In this document: piece after piece, positions 21,353-33,469 of the stretch
Layout: the number at the start of each line of letters is the position of its first letter
Position numbering within the stretch: position 1 is the first letter of the stretch
From: Spinacia oleracea
Taxonomy: Eukaryota > Streptophyta > Magnoliopsida > Caryophyllales > Amaranthaceae
DNA: 64,000 bases
Direction: 5' to 3'
NCBI RefSeq assembly: GCF_020520425.1
Contig: NC_079492.1
Coordinates: 56,543,042-56,607,041, forward strand
Translations under genes and position numbers: made by a program
The notes under the pieces: model-generated
What the model was told of the DNA's origin: nothing
The model's database searches: none
The model's input: only the letters and a program-made list of their open reading frames with translations

Positions 21353-22129
21353 CCTTATTATTTTCATAATCTAAATTGCATGAAAATGGTTAAATATTAC
21401 AAATTTGCAAGAATTAAAAGGGGTGATTAATTTTCGTAATTGTTAATTAATTGCAAATTGCGTTTATTTAATTATACGTACGCAGTTTTTCGGCAGTTTC
21501 TTCGTTACTCATCCAAATCGAGTGATTTTTGTGTCAATTCCGCATGTAAAAGGCATTCTAAAATTTTGACAAAAATAATATTTTTCTTCCGAACCCAGAA
21601 TTCTCAAATTCGAAGCCTAACTATGACTTTTCGAAGGTTTTAGTTTTTCGAATGCAAAATTTCGTAAATTTAAGATGTTAAATTAAATATTTGCGATTCT
21701 TGTTGATAAATCTTGAATTTTTGATTGACCTACTGCATATGTTTAACAAGTTTGAATGCCTAGTCTTGTTAATTATGCAATCTAATTTGTAATTATGATT
21801 AATTTGTTGAAAATTAGAATAATTTAGAATTAATTTGATTTTCATAATTAATTGTAATTTAATTAGAAACCTATGATTAAAAACCACCATAAAAATTGTA
21901 AATTTATGATAAATTTTAAATTTTTATGACCTAGACTTGAATCCATGTAAATCGGAAATCAATTGAATAATAAATTTTCGATTTTTCGCCCTAAAATTAT
22001 GAAATTAATATTATTTATTAATTTGTCATTAATTTTAAATATAAATTTTAAATTTTTATGCGATTCGTTCATATAACTTGCACGCACAAAGCAATGGACG
22101 CTTCGTGTTACCCTTAAGGGGTGTTGTAT

Positions 22130-22745
22130 AATGCGGGCATGCGACGACGAGCAAGGGAGCTCGTCGCCCGTGCGGCACGAATGCAATGAGCAAGGGCGTA
22201 GTGCACGAGCACAAGGCAGCAGCCCTGCCTTGTGTCGTGGGCCACGAGCAATGGATGAATGGGCATGGGCGAAGGGCGAGCCAAGGCAGTCGCGTGTGGG
22301 CAGCAAGCGAGCTGCGCCACAACGCGCACTGCCTCGCGCAAGAGCGCGCAGCCTCGCGCGCAGCGAGCGCAAGCTCGCGTGCCACGAGCGCTGCGCCCAG
22401 CGTTGCTCGCGCGCACAGCGAGCGATGTCGCGCGCCCAGCGAGCGATGGCTCGCACGCACAGCGAGCGCAAGCTCGCGTGCCACGAGCGCTGCGCCCAGC
22501 GTTGCTCGCGCGCACAACGAGCGATGTCGCGCGCCCAGCGAGCGATGGCTCGCGCGCAGCGAGCGCTGGCGAGCGCGCACAGCGAGCGATGGCTCGCGTG
22601 CGACGAGCGCTGGCGCGCGCGCAGCAAGCACCACAGCGTGCGATGGCTTGCGATGGAGATGCAGCAGCTATGCGACGAGCGCATGGGCTGCGCGCACATG
22701 GCCAGCGATGGCTGTGTGCGTGTGGCCCATGGGCGTGCAATGCGT
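22130..22745. repeat. GC-rich minisatellite in the Copia D leader
   Basis: Very GC-rich, built from 'gcgagcgatggctcgcg' and 'gcgcccagcg' words. A 99-bp unit is tandemly duplicated (starting near 22361 and 22460) with partial further units to 22620. Because periods are multiples of three, long open frames appear in five or six frames at once; none is a real gene. The corresponding stretches in Copia B (49510-49910) and Copia C (61490-61810) lack the 99-bp duplication. Confidence 0.85.
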
Positions 22746-23352
22746 AGGGTGTTTGCGTTACGATTAGATCGTTTTGAATGTTTAATTTGAAAATTTCAGT
22801 TCACGTAATTTTAATTAATTTTAAAATTAATAATTTAAATTATTTTCTTGGATTTTAATTTTGAATATTGTAATTATAATAAATGTTATTTATTCTAATT
22901 ATTTTACTAAAATTAAAATCATGAATTAATTTAAATAAACGACTGAAATTAAATTAAACTTTTTGGATTCAATTATAAATTTATATGAGCTTTAAATTTT
23001 AATTAAATTTGTATGTTTCCGGTTAGACTAGAAATACATTTTTATGTTTAAAATTAGTAAAGCATATGAATTTATTGGTTTAAGTGGGAGCGTTTTTTAG
23101 TCATAAACTCTTGATTAGGTCTACAAATCCTTAAGGTTAAAACAACTTGATTAGAATTAATAAGGACTGAATAATTGGTAGATTATTGGTGCCCTTGATT
23201 AATTGCTGCAAATATTTACGTGATGCATAATGTGTTTTACTAACCAGCTATGTGGGCCATTCATGATAATGAATGGGTGAATGGTATATATTGTATATGT
23301 ACTGTTTTGCAGGTTATGAAGTGACTAGTATGGCCCAAATAGGATAGAAAAT

Positions 23353-23435
23353 ATGGTCTGCGTACCATTAATTTGAATGTAATTGGTCTAAAGTACCAAA
23401 GTTATTTTTCAATTCAAATATGGTCTGCGTACCAT
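23353..23435 (+). other. Two hairpin motifs ATGGTCTGCGTACCAT in the Copia leader
   Basis: The 16-mer ATGGT-ctgcgt-ACCAT occurs at 23353-23368 and 23420-23435. The same pair is found at 50515-50530 and 50582-50597 in Copia B (one substitution in the second loop) and inverted at 60811-60826 and 60878-60893 in Copia C. Surrounding leader sequence is less conserved. A role in RNA packaging, dimerisation or translation is possible but only inferred. Confidence 0.6.
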
Positions 23436-24239
23436 CAAATAGTTGTAATTAGTTATAGCTTATCCTATTTGAAGAAAATGGTGCCTCCCACGGAGATTTT
23501 CAAGACGGACTTTGAAGTTAAAGCTTCAAGATGAAGTCGGGCCATACTAGATCACATTTATCTTATGCATGTTTTAAGTTATTTATTGCTTTTAAATATG
23601 TCTTAAAATGCATGAGATCAAAAGCTTGATTATGTTGCATGATTAAGGATTTTAGTTCACTTAAAATCTAACCAACATAGTAAGAGCCTTAAGTTCCAAA
23701 CTTAAAAATTGAGTTAAAAGGTGCCATGCCAAAATATACACTTGCTTGGATATCCTTTACATCAATCTAGTAATAGTTTTCGCTCAGCGAGGTGTTACTT
23801 ATTGGTCCTAAAGGGGCAAGGTACACAAATAATTGTGAGTACATGTTAGTTTTGGTGAAACTCAACGATATAAGTAAGGAGTCCTTTTATGTCGTGGCAA
23901 AATCGATAGGTTTACCTAACAAGTTCTTAGACGTACCTATCAACCAAGAGTAGTTTCTAGACTATTAGCAAAAGGCTTTTGCTTACCTAAGATGTTTTAG
24001 GATTAAGTCGACAAACTGTGCTTAGTTCTTCAATGATTTTAGGGTCTTGGAATCATTTTATTCACACCTGCCGGAACAATAAAATCGAATAAAATGCTAA
24101 TAACTTGTTTGAATTGCATGGTTGCTTTAATTTCAAGTTATTATTCATGATAAATGTTTAGACTTTGCATGCTTCAATGTATGTTTTAATTATTGTTTAT
24201 AATTAAATATCTTGCACTGCAATAAATCCTTTTAGAAAG

Positions 24240-27200
24240 GTAACAGTAAATTTCCTCGATTGGTAGTGAATCCAAGAACGATTCACGGAAATGAGAGAAA
24301 ATGAGCAATTTAAAATGTACGTTTCTTATATCGACTTTTATGGTTGTTTTCGAGAATCAAAATCGAATGGCAAACCGATTGGTGATTGTGAATTCAAAAT
24401 ACAATGTAGTTTTGAGATCATAAAGCATTGAGTTTAATACGCTCAGCTTTACCAATGGTTAACAACCTAATATCTTTGTCCATTTAATTCTCGAATGAGT
24501 CTAGTCCCTAGACATTCGAATAGATCGATGCTTAGAGAACTTTAGAAGCTTCTGGTAAGATCATCTAGTTGAAACTTAATATTCAACATAAATTAAATGT
24601 TAAGAACCTTGTTGGGGTGACATTGGACATGTCTAACAAGTATAAAAGTCAACACTAAAGAATTCAATTCTTAAGACTATAAGAAAGGGTACAAGAAATA
24701 GGAAAACGAGGAACAAATGAGAGGAATTTACGATTCCGTTTCTACCTATAAGTTTATGTTTAAAGAGAAGTGACCTAGCAATCAAACTTCCTTGGTATCA
24801 TATACCGCTTGAGGTTCTTACTTCGGTAATAACTCAAACAATGGAAGCTAGAATACACTAATGACCTACAAGTGGGAAATGAAGCATGGCAATGCTACAT
24901 TGATTGTAGGATCATCTAAGTTTGTTTTAAGTCCTTTCAAAGGCTGGAACTTAATGGCTATTTTGTTCCATAATCAGCATACCTAAATTTCTGCTTCAAA
25001 CACAGAAAGACTCACATTCAAAGAAAAACAAAAACAATGTTTGTTTGTTTATTTGAATGAAATGGTCAATTACAGGTTGAGTCAATATGCTTGATTAAAA
25101 CAAACAACTCTTTAAAGAACTTTACTAGGTTCAAATCAACCCCTTGATTTGAGTTCCACAAATCTTTGGCATTGTTGCTTAGACCATATCAACAAGTTAA
25201 CATTCATAAGCTCTATTTTGATGGACTTCTGAAAGTTGATTGATTTCTAGATCATTTTAAGACAACTAGTCTTACTTGTTGAAAGTAACAAAAGATATGA
25301 ACTATTGTTAGAACGCCTAGACAATGGAGTTCAAAGCTAAAGAAAGATTTTATGACTTTATTATTTCACATGGATTTGAGTGAATATAGGTTTATTTACT
25401 CAAATGTGATATAAGTTGAATCTGTTTGGCTAGTTCAAAGATTCAGAAGTATAAAATCCACTTGGTAAGAAATCATAAAGATCTAGGTTAGATCATGTTA
25501 ATGATTACTTGAGACCAAATATGATCATCAATGATTGTGTGTTGTAATTTCACAATCTAGCTCCATAAGATATGGCATATCTACGTTGGAATGATCGAAG
25601 TCAATTAGTACTTGATTCGATCAATGATGAATCATAAAGACTTTTCCTATAATTTCTAAAACAAAATGCTCAACTACCACCAAACTAAAACAAATTCGTC
25701 AAAGCTATTGAAAAGTAATTTCAGAATATCTTTTCATAATATATCTAAAGAGTTCCTAAACTCAGTGGGAGCTTAGTGTTTGTTATTCAACAAACTAAGG
25801 CCCAAGTATAGATATATGTATCATTGTGATTTATTCAGATGAGACACAAGGGTATTGTTTCTACCACGAATTTTTGAGAACATAATGTTTGTTTGCTCGA
25901 AATGATGTCCTTTTGGAGATTCGTTTCCAAAATGACAAGTGGGAGAAAATAGACCTCGAAAGTCTTCGAGGCGAACAACAAACATAAACGGACATTCCGG
26001 AGGCTTTTCGAAGTGCTTCAGAAAATCCGAACTTATTCTTTAAGGACTTTAGAAGTGGCTTTAAAGAATAGATATCTCTTAGAAGACTTTACAAGTGCTT
26101 CAAGGAGAACAGAATATTCAAAGGACTTTCAAATGGCTATTGATATTCTATTGTTTGATGTTTTATACCCTTGTAGGCATAGAGTTCAAGTCACTGAAAC
26201 TATGAGATTCTTCTATTAGATAGTGAAGAAACATGGAGTTCAGGTCACTGAAACTATGCAATTCCTCTATTAGATAGTGAACCTACAACTTGCAGTCAAA
26301 CTATTATCATGTAGATTAATGAGTTTGTGACTTGTAAGAAAGCTATGACGAAACCCAGATTTCCTAAAATGGTTAGAGGCCATATATAGACTATATGTTT
26401 AATTGGTTAAAGGCCATAAAACATACTCAATGTTTTGATGACAAAATTGAAATTTTGTTGATTTGCAAGAATAGTTTCACACCTATTGGTTGCAAGTTTG
26501 TTTTAAGGATAAAAACCATCAAACATGGAATTGTGTTCACACACAAAGCTAGATTAGTTGCTAAAGGTTAAAAGCAAATTCATGGCATGGATTGTGTTGA
26601 AACCTCATGCAAAATCATAATGCTTAAGTCTATAATTCAAGCAATGATTGCATATTGGTACATATGGCAATTGGATGACAAAACGTATTCCTCAATCAAA
26701 TGTTGGAATATAATATGTACATGGTATGTCATAGAATTTGTGGATCCAAATAAATGCTTGAAAAGGAAAGCTAGCTTATAAAATCTAAGTACAGATTTAA
26801 GCAAGCAATTGGGAATTGGAACTGTATTTTAGTGAAACTAATAAGTATTTTAGTTTCATAAAATATACATGATTCTTATAGATATATAAGAAGTTTAGTG
26901 GGAGTACTTAAAACTTAATTGGTCCTATGTGTATCACACACATATCTCTCTATTGTGAAATAACATTCAAATGCTAATGACTTAGATTTGAAATTATTCA
27001 TCAATAATGGACCATGGCGAAACTTAGTACATACTGGGTATTAAGATCTATTTACAAAGATCTTATGATATTATTTTGGATTAAGTAATGGCATTTACTA
27101 AATAAAACACGAAAGTCTCCATTGGAGATATTCGACCCATGTGAATAAATCTAAGTAAAGGATGTTTGAACTATGTATAAGCATTTACTAAGTTAACATC

Positions 27201-28130
27201 AAAGAATCTAATGAGATTCTTCACCTATATTATATGTCAAAGAATTTAGCTGGATTCAGTATCTACTGAAATTGAATGAGCTAAAGTTACATGAATAGAA
27301 TTCAATTGGGAATTATTCTGCAAAAGAATTTATCATGTATGATATAATATGAGGATCGCCAAAAACGTATCGTATGACTTTGGGCATGACGAACATATAC
27401 CAATCTCTATTGATCTAAGTGAAGATCAACTAGATTGAGATCAAGAAAAACTTATGGTACTTGAAAAGGTACATAAGATTAGTTCTTGACTCAAGGAAAT
27501 AAAGATATGCTAAATATTGATGCTACACGCATAAACACTGGCAAAGGATCAAGCAAGATTCCTTTGGAGTTAACCATTGACAAGGACGAGCTAAAAAGCA
27601 TCGTGTTTTGAAATGGCAACATGGATTGGAGACCATGAGTTGTTGCGTGGGAAATTAAATATTAATTTCTATGTTCTAAGATACAGCTGGAAAGTCTTCC
27701 ACATATCCGTGAACTGCTTGGATAAGTAAATCCAAACCAAAGCATCACTAGCAACCTATACAGTTGAAGTAAAAGTAATTATTGCCTAAGAAGCAATAAA
27801 ACAGGGTTGTTTTAAGTTCTTCACTGAACTTGGGTAGATCACCTATCTGCTGGCTTGATGGTTCTTCATTGAAAAATGCGTAGAACCACTCTTGAAGCAA
27901 GAAAAACGTCTGCTAACTTGATGGTTCTTCATTGCAAAATGAGTAAAACCACCATCGAAGTAAGAAAGACTAGATCACATAATAAACAAACTCGAAAAGA
28001 TCTTATCATCATATCTCAAAGAACATTCGATGAAAAGGATGTTAAGATTGGCAAAGCATGATAACTAAACCTATGCAACAAGTGAGAAACAACACTCACA
28101 TTGTAGCACTGGAAATCAAGCATAGCTTTG
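24240..28130 (+). pseudogene. Degenerate Copia gag-pol relic of Copia D
   Basis: No frame longer than about 70 codons remains. Short pieces can be placed by similarity to Copia B pol. At 25935-25980 'caaaatgacaagtgggagaaaa' matches the integrase C-terminal linker (Copia B near 53530). At 26480-26600 a piece with 'HKARLVAKG' marks the start of reverse transcriptase. Around 27590 lies a stretch in the position of RNase H. Gag cannot be recognised. Stops and indels are frequent throughout, in sharp contrast to the fresh LTRs. The element therefore encodes nothing useful. Confidence 0.75.
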
Positions 28131-28999
28131 AATTCCATGAACTGTTTTAAAGATGGGTTTGAGGCCCATGGTTATAAAACATTGGGGTTGAACATTTATC
28201 ATATATGAAATGTGTTTTCATATTCCATTTAATCTTGGTTTAGTATTAAATGATGAGTCCCTTCAAATTTGACGATATATTCAAGATAGACTGTCAGGAC
28301 CAGTCCTGTGACTAAGAAATGTCTATCAAGTGAACTTGAATGTCAAAGGTTGAAAATGGTCCCTAGTCGGAGTTTTCTATAAAATTGGACGCATAGAAAA
28401 CGTTAGACGATTAGAATGCAAGATGACTAGTAGTTCTGTTTCTTGAACTATGTGGACATGGCAATGTCATAATCATTTGCATAGATACTTACTTTGGGAA
28501 GACTAGTATCGGACAAGACCTATGAAACTTTACTGTAAGAGATGAAAATCTGTCATAAGTAAATTTCATTAAAATTATTAGACACTAAATCCTCAATACC
28601 TGAGTGATTTGAGATTACTTGTTTGAGAACTGGTTGCTTTGACGTTGACCAACCGTCGCACCGTAAAAGGAGGCTATAAAGGCAACGCTCAGGTAATCAC
28701 CTATCAAACGAAGTCTAATCTCAAGATCGCAAGATTGGGATTGTCCTCCCATAAATCGGGATGAGATGCTTAAAAGTTGTACAAGGCCACTCGGAGAGCT
28801 AGAAACTGTGAAATGCATGGCCGTGCTCGGATGAATCATAGGCTATGATTATCTGTTTATTTGATCAGTTGAACTCTGAAACCGAGGAACACCTCTGGAC
28901 ATAATAAGGATGACAACTCTTACCTTATGTTCAAGAGCAAGCATCGAGCGACAAAGGAATTAGGAAATGCACACTTGTCCCTAAGGACAAGTGGGAGAC

Positions 29000-30431
29000 T
29001 GAAGGAAATGATGCCCTTGGTCCAAGTATGCATTCTATGTTAAGTCTAATAAATGCGGTTCAGTATTAATTAACAAGTTAATAAATTCAGTGAGATCAAG
29101 TGAGCTGAATGCCTAGCTAGAGGCCGCTTCAGTTCAAGTGGAATTAATGATATTAATCCACAGCTTACTCTTGACTGAACCCGTAGGGTCACACAAATAG
29201 TACGTAAACGGATCAAGTATTTAATGGCATTAAATACTCTATCTATGGATATTCGGAATCGACGGATCTTGGTTTCAGTGGGAGCTGAGATCGTCACAGG
29301 CAAGAAATGAATACTCCGGAAACGATGATATTACCGGAAACGGAAATATGGATCGTATCGGAAATATAAATATTATCCAAGTCGTAGATGTTGCCGGAAA
29401 CGGAAACATGGTACGTATCGGAAAATATTATCGGAAATGGAAATATTACCAGAATCGGAAATATTGCCGGAAACGGAAATATTGTCAGAATCGGAAATAT
29501 TACCGGAATCGGAAAATAATTCCGGAAACGGAAATATTAAATATTTGTTCGAAACGGAAATTAATTCCGGAATCGGAAATGTTAAATATTGTTCGTATCG
29601 GAAATGAATTCCGGAATCGGAAATTTAATCGGAAGCGTATCGTACGAATAAGCATTGGACGAGGCCTGCCGGACGAGGGCCCAGCACGAAGCCAGGCCAT
29701 CGCCCAGCAAGCCAAGCGCGCCGCACAAACAGCCACGCCAGGCCCAGCGCAAGGCCAGGCCCAGCAGGCCGTGGCAGCGCGCACAGCGCGCGCAGCGCGC
29801 GCGGGAGCTGCGTGGGCTTGCAGCTCGCGCAGGCCTCGCTGCGTGGGCTGCTGCTCGTGCGCACGCATGGGCGGCCCATCGTGGCTGCCGTGTGTGTGTG
29901 CGTAAGTGTTTGTGTTCGTGCACGTTTCCTAAAACGTGCAGAGTTCGGTTAATGATTAAATTCCTAATTCTATTTGATAAATTAATTAAATTAGAGTTCT
30001 TGTAGGATTCTAGGTTTAATTAATTTGTATCTGAATAGGATTCCAATTCCCTTTCCATAACCCTATAAATATGTGGCCTGGGTTCACAATTTATAACGAA
30101 GTTTAAAAGTATTCAAAAGTGAGTTTTTTGAGAGAAAATTAAAACACACATCTTGCTCATAAAAGTGCCGAAATGTTCTAGTACCTTAAGGGCGATTCTA
30201 GTTGGTCAATCTTAAGGCGGATCCGGACGTGCTGTGGACTATCTACGGAGGGACGACACTTGGAGTCCTAAAGACTTGTTCTTGTTCGGTTCGGGCGCAG
30301 CTAGGGAGGGCACGAAACAAAGAGCATGCATCTAAATTATGCTATATGATTATGTGTAAATAATATGTAATCCTGGGTTAATGGTTGTTTCCGCATGATT
30401 TATGTAATATCATATGTATCATAACCTAACA
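29000..30431 (+). repeat. 3' LTR of Copia D
   Basis: 1,432 bp, TGAAGGAAAT...CCTAACA, followed by TSD TGTTA. It keeps the segment 'accttaagggcgattctag...gatccggacgtgctg' that is deleted from the 5' LTR and is present in the Copia B 3' LTR and the solo LTR, so the deletion is specific to the 5' copy. Confidence 0.95.
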
Positions 30432-30436
30432 TGTTA

Positions 30437-31513
30437 TTGGTATGAATGGCAAAGTTTGGGAAGTATGTTGTATATAGTGAATAAATAAGCAAAAACAAAA
30501 GTTTTGAAAAAGCTAAAAATAGAGAAAAACAAGGCAATGAGAAAAGTTTCATTTGAAACACAAACAAAAAAGAAAATCAAATCAAGAAAAGTGCAAAAGA
30601 GTTGTAGTTTAGAATAGTTGTTGAATAAGCTTGGGGGTACCCCAAATAAGTGGTGTGAGTTTGTATTTGGTTCGTTTTGCTTGAGTTGAGTTCTATCATT
30701 GGGCTTCACTTTAGGTATGAGCACCAAATTACCAAATTTGTTCCACACCTTACCCCTAGCCTACGTTACACCCTAAAAGTCCTCTTGACCCTTTTAAGTT
30801 GAGTCATTGTCGGTGGAGGGAGGATTTGGTCAAGTTTATGGAATGGGATTGTCATGCTAAGATTTTGGGTAACCTATCTTATTTTCTCTGGCGCCTTCGC
30901 GGTGTCTCGAGACGCTACTCTCAAGGGTGGAAAAGATCTAGAGATTTGACGTGGTATATATGCTCGGTTGAAGGGAAATTGACTAGTGTTCACCCTTAGT
31001 TCGCTTTGCTTGGCATTCGAATCTTTCACTTGACTTAGGACATTGGTTAGCGTGCATTTGTTTATTTGGTTAGTAATGTTAGCATTCTCTCATACTTGTT
31101 CCATAAAAATGGCCCATTTCTTGAGTTTCGTAGTTTCATTTTTCATTTTTTCGTTTTCTTTCTTTTCTATTTTCTTTTCCTTTCTTTCTTTTTCTTTTCT
31201 TTCTTTATCTTTTCTTTTCTTTTCTTGGTTTGTTTTTCATTTTAGGTCTTTCCTTGATTCAAATTTTTGGAAGAGTTATGGGTGATACTCTTTGGAAACC
31301 CTTGCGAGATCCCACTCGCCCTCATGAGCGATTGTGGGGTTTAAAGAGCTTGTTGCATGCGCTTAAATGCAACCGTGATTCCTACGTAAGTGAGTTAGTG
31401 TGCATTCTAATAGTTCTTATTTTCATAGTTTTAGAGTTTGAATAATGGCTCATTCTCTCCTATTTCATGCTTGGTTTGCTAGGGACTAGCAAACGCTTAG
31501 CTTGGGGGGAGTT
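30437..31513 (+). other. Athila 3' non-coding region, last part, with the polypurine tract
   Basis: Non-coding. It has 'gcttgggggtacccc' at about 30630, a pyrimidine-rich stretch at 31130-31225 resembling the one at 14990-15130, and the primer for plus-strand synthesis 'ttggggggag' at 31502-31511 two bases before the 3' LTR. Short open frames (30434-30748, 31043-31445) have no recognisable domain. Confidence 0.7.
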
Positions 31514-33127
31514 TGATGAGCGGCATTTATGTCACTCTAGGCCTAGGATTTTATAGAATTTTATTATGCTTTTTGTTAGTTTTGTATAGTTTTGTTGCAT
31601 TTTTATCCCCTTATTCCATCTATGAACTTTTCAGGTAAAAATGTTGGAAATGATGGAAAAGACTTGAGAATTGCTCGAACTGAGCCCGTGCGATCGCACA
31701 GAATTTCTGTGTGTTCGCACGGGTCAGCAAAGTGGTCTCCAGATTCAAGCAGGCTCGTGCGCTCGTGCCCCAGGAGTGTGTGCTCGCACGAAATCGAAAA
31801 AACGATGCAGGAACTATTTGGGATTTCGTGCGATCTCACAGAGGTGGGCTCGCACTGATTTTCCGTGGGAGCACATGAAGATTTCTGAGAATTTGACTAA
31901 GTCAGGCATGTGCGATCGCACGGGTTGTGAGCACGAACGCACGGATCGAAGAAGAAAAATCGTCGCTGAACACGTTCGCATGGAATCAGGGCCCGCTTGC
32001 ACTGATGCGATCGCAGCTGGGTATGCTCGTTCGCACGGCTGCGCGGGATCCCCTTTTCGAGTTTAAAATTCTCATTTTTAGGGGTTTGTATAAATAGAAT
32101 TTTCTTTATTTTTATTAAAAAAAGTGAATTTCAGAAATAGAATTTAGGAAGTTTTAGAAGGTTTGCTCTTCAAGCTAGTGTTCTAGAGAGAGAAACTCAT
32201 TGATTTCAAGCTTTCAAATCTGTAATTTCTTCAACTCTTCTCTTTTTCTTGAAATTTAATTCAAGTTCTTAGTATTTTGTTCATGATAATTTGTCATATT
32301 CTTTGATTGTTCTTCAACTTCTTGAACTTCTTTTGCTTTGATTTTAATTCTCAATTCTCTAGTTATTGATTTTAGTTTGCAATTGAATTCTTGATTCTCT
32401 CCTCTTATTCCATCAATTTCATGCTTGCTAGTTTAGTATTAATGGATTTCTTGATTCCTAGAATGGTTAGTGAGTAGATTTAGGTTAGGGAAAGGGGAGA
32501 ATCTAGGGGCTTAATTAGGGGAACTTGATGATTTGATTGATGAATGATTGATGTGATTAACTTGATTTAGTGCTAGGATTTTCCATGATCAATTGAGTAG
32601 TAGTTGCAAATGCTAGTTAATTGAATTAGATTGGAATGTATGATTTAGGTTTGGCAAGACATTGTGAGCCTAATTCATGCAAGTGAATGATAGTTCCTAT
32701 TATATGCAAGCTAATCTAGCTTAGGACTATGCGAAAGCTTTTCTATAGGCTAGGTTGCTTTGCGTGCTCTATCCGAGAGGTGGCGAGTACGTCATTAATT
32801 TTCATTCCCCTATGTGCTATTTCATTACATCATTCATGATTGCTAGATGGTAGTTCATTTGCCCCGATTTCCCTAGACTATCCCCAACTCCCTAACGTTT
32901 CCCTTCCTTGATTCAGTATAGTTTAATTGTTAGTTTAGCTTAATAGTGATAACTCAAATCAATCCTCTTGTTCGAATTAGCTTCACATTTAAACTCGAGA
33001 ACCATCGTTTCTTTGGGACGATCCCTTTACTTGCCACTGTAGTCCATATAGTTTGTTAGTCTAGTGGTTCTATAAATTTTGTTTGATTGTGGCGTTGATC
33101 TATCAACGACGGAAAAACGCCTTATCA
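31514..33127 (+). repeat. 3' LTR of the Athila-like element
   Basis: 1,614 bp, TGATGAG...CTTATCA, followed by the TSD CCTCC. It carries GTGCGATCGCAC palindromes at 31688-31699 and 31910-31921 and a TATAAATA box at 32089-32096. It preserves the intact target site of the CACTA insertion near 31800. Confidence 0.95.
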
Positions 33128-33132
33128 CCTCC

Positions 33133-33380
33133 ATGGATGTGTTCTTCCCAAAAGCACAAACTCTTGATCGATTGTCTAAGCTACGATAATCATGTCGGAT
33201 CTGGTCGTGTCGGTGAACCAATTAGAGGAACGACAAGTGGATTTCTAAGTTCGTGTTCGTTGACAATTTGTGGAAAACACGCTTCAAACGTAAGTATGCT
33301 TAATCTGTGCTTTATACATGCTTCCTGGATTTGGGGAGTGTTTCCGCACATGTTATTATGTATAATTGTATTCCCCTACA
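33133..33380 (+). repeat. 3' LTR of Copia A, right part
   Basis: Continues the LTR broken at 1642. The blocks 'gatctggtcgtg', 'gaggaacgacaagtgga', 'gttcgtgttcg', 'gtatgct' and 'gtttccgca' align in order with the family U5 ('gatccggacgtg', 'gagggacgacacttgga', 'cttgttcttgttcgg', 'gtatgca', 'gtttccgca'). The end is placed at CCTACA by analogy with CCTAACA. Confidence 0.7.
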
Positions 33381-33469
33381 CCAAGGTATCGAGGCATTAC
33401 TGCTTTTTTGTGTTAGGTATTATTTCCTAACTAACAAAGGTGTAAAAATCTTTTTTTGCAGCCCTTGCC

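Larger units (their letters stand above)
19965..30431 (+). mobile_element. Copia D: complete but non-autonomous Ty1/Copia element with nearly identical LTRs
   Basis: The TSD TGTTA is at 19960-19964 and 30432-30436, with LTR ends TGAAGGAAAT...CCTAACA (the last base triplet is ATA in the 5' LTR). The 5' LTR is 19965-21337, the primer site 21339-21352, the 3' LTR 29000-30431, preceded by a purine tract 'aagtgggaga'. The two LTRs show about half a dozen substitutions plus a 59-bp gap in the 5' LTR near 21135. The internal coding region is an unreadable pol relic, yet the leader (21353-24240) and the 3' region (28130-28999) match Copia B. It must have been copied recently by proteins supplied in trans. 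Confidence 0.95.
1643..33127 (+). mobile_element. Athila-like Ty3/Gypsy LTR retrotransposon, non-autonomous (gag-PR only), with three nested insertions
   Basis: Both ends are exact. The 5-bp TSD CCTCC is at 1638-1642 and 33128-33132, and the LTR termini are TGATGAG...TTATCA/TTTTCA. The 5' LTR (1643-9903) and 3' LTR (31514-33127) are closely similar. The 5' LTR is interrupted by a CACTA element; the internal region is interrupted by a Helitron and by Copia D. Without these the element is about 10.2 kb. A tRNA-Asp type primer site follows the 5' LTR and a purine tract precedes the 3' LTR. The internal part has gag and protease but no reverse transcriptase, RNase H or integrase, so it would depend on an autonomous partner. 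Athila lineage is assigned from the gag sequence, the DLGA protease motif, the tRNA-Asp primer and the long non-coding 3' region. Confidence 0.92.
1..33380 (+). mobile_element. Copia A: Ty1/Copia LTR retrotransposon, 3' part only, interrupted by the Athila-like element
   Basis: Positions 1-895 match the region between pol and the 3' LTR of the two other plus-strand copies (about 28120-28999 and 55360-56216): the same run of short motifs ending in a purine-rich tract at about 882-895. The 3' LTR starts with TGAAGGAAA at 896. It runs to 1642, is broken by the Athila-like element (TSD CCTCC), resumes at 33133 and ends near 33380 (CCTACA). The LTR is strongly diverged from the other family members, so this is an older copy or another subfamily. 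The 5' LTR and coding part lie left of the window. The sequence right of 33380 belongs to the Tat element, so Copia A appears to have inserted into it. The exact right end is inferred by alignment to sister LTRs and may be off by a few bases. Confidence 0.75.

Noticed and set aside
22131..22790. Long overlapping open frames (160-246 codons) on both strands
   Set aside because: They arise from a GC-rich minisatellite with a period divisible by three. Ala/Arg/Ser-rich translations in nearly all frames, no domain, and the sister copies lack them.
26013..28061. Short frames in the Copia D interior as separate genes
   Set aside because: They are remnants of the decayed Copia pol, as shown by alignment of flanking pieces to Copia B.
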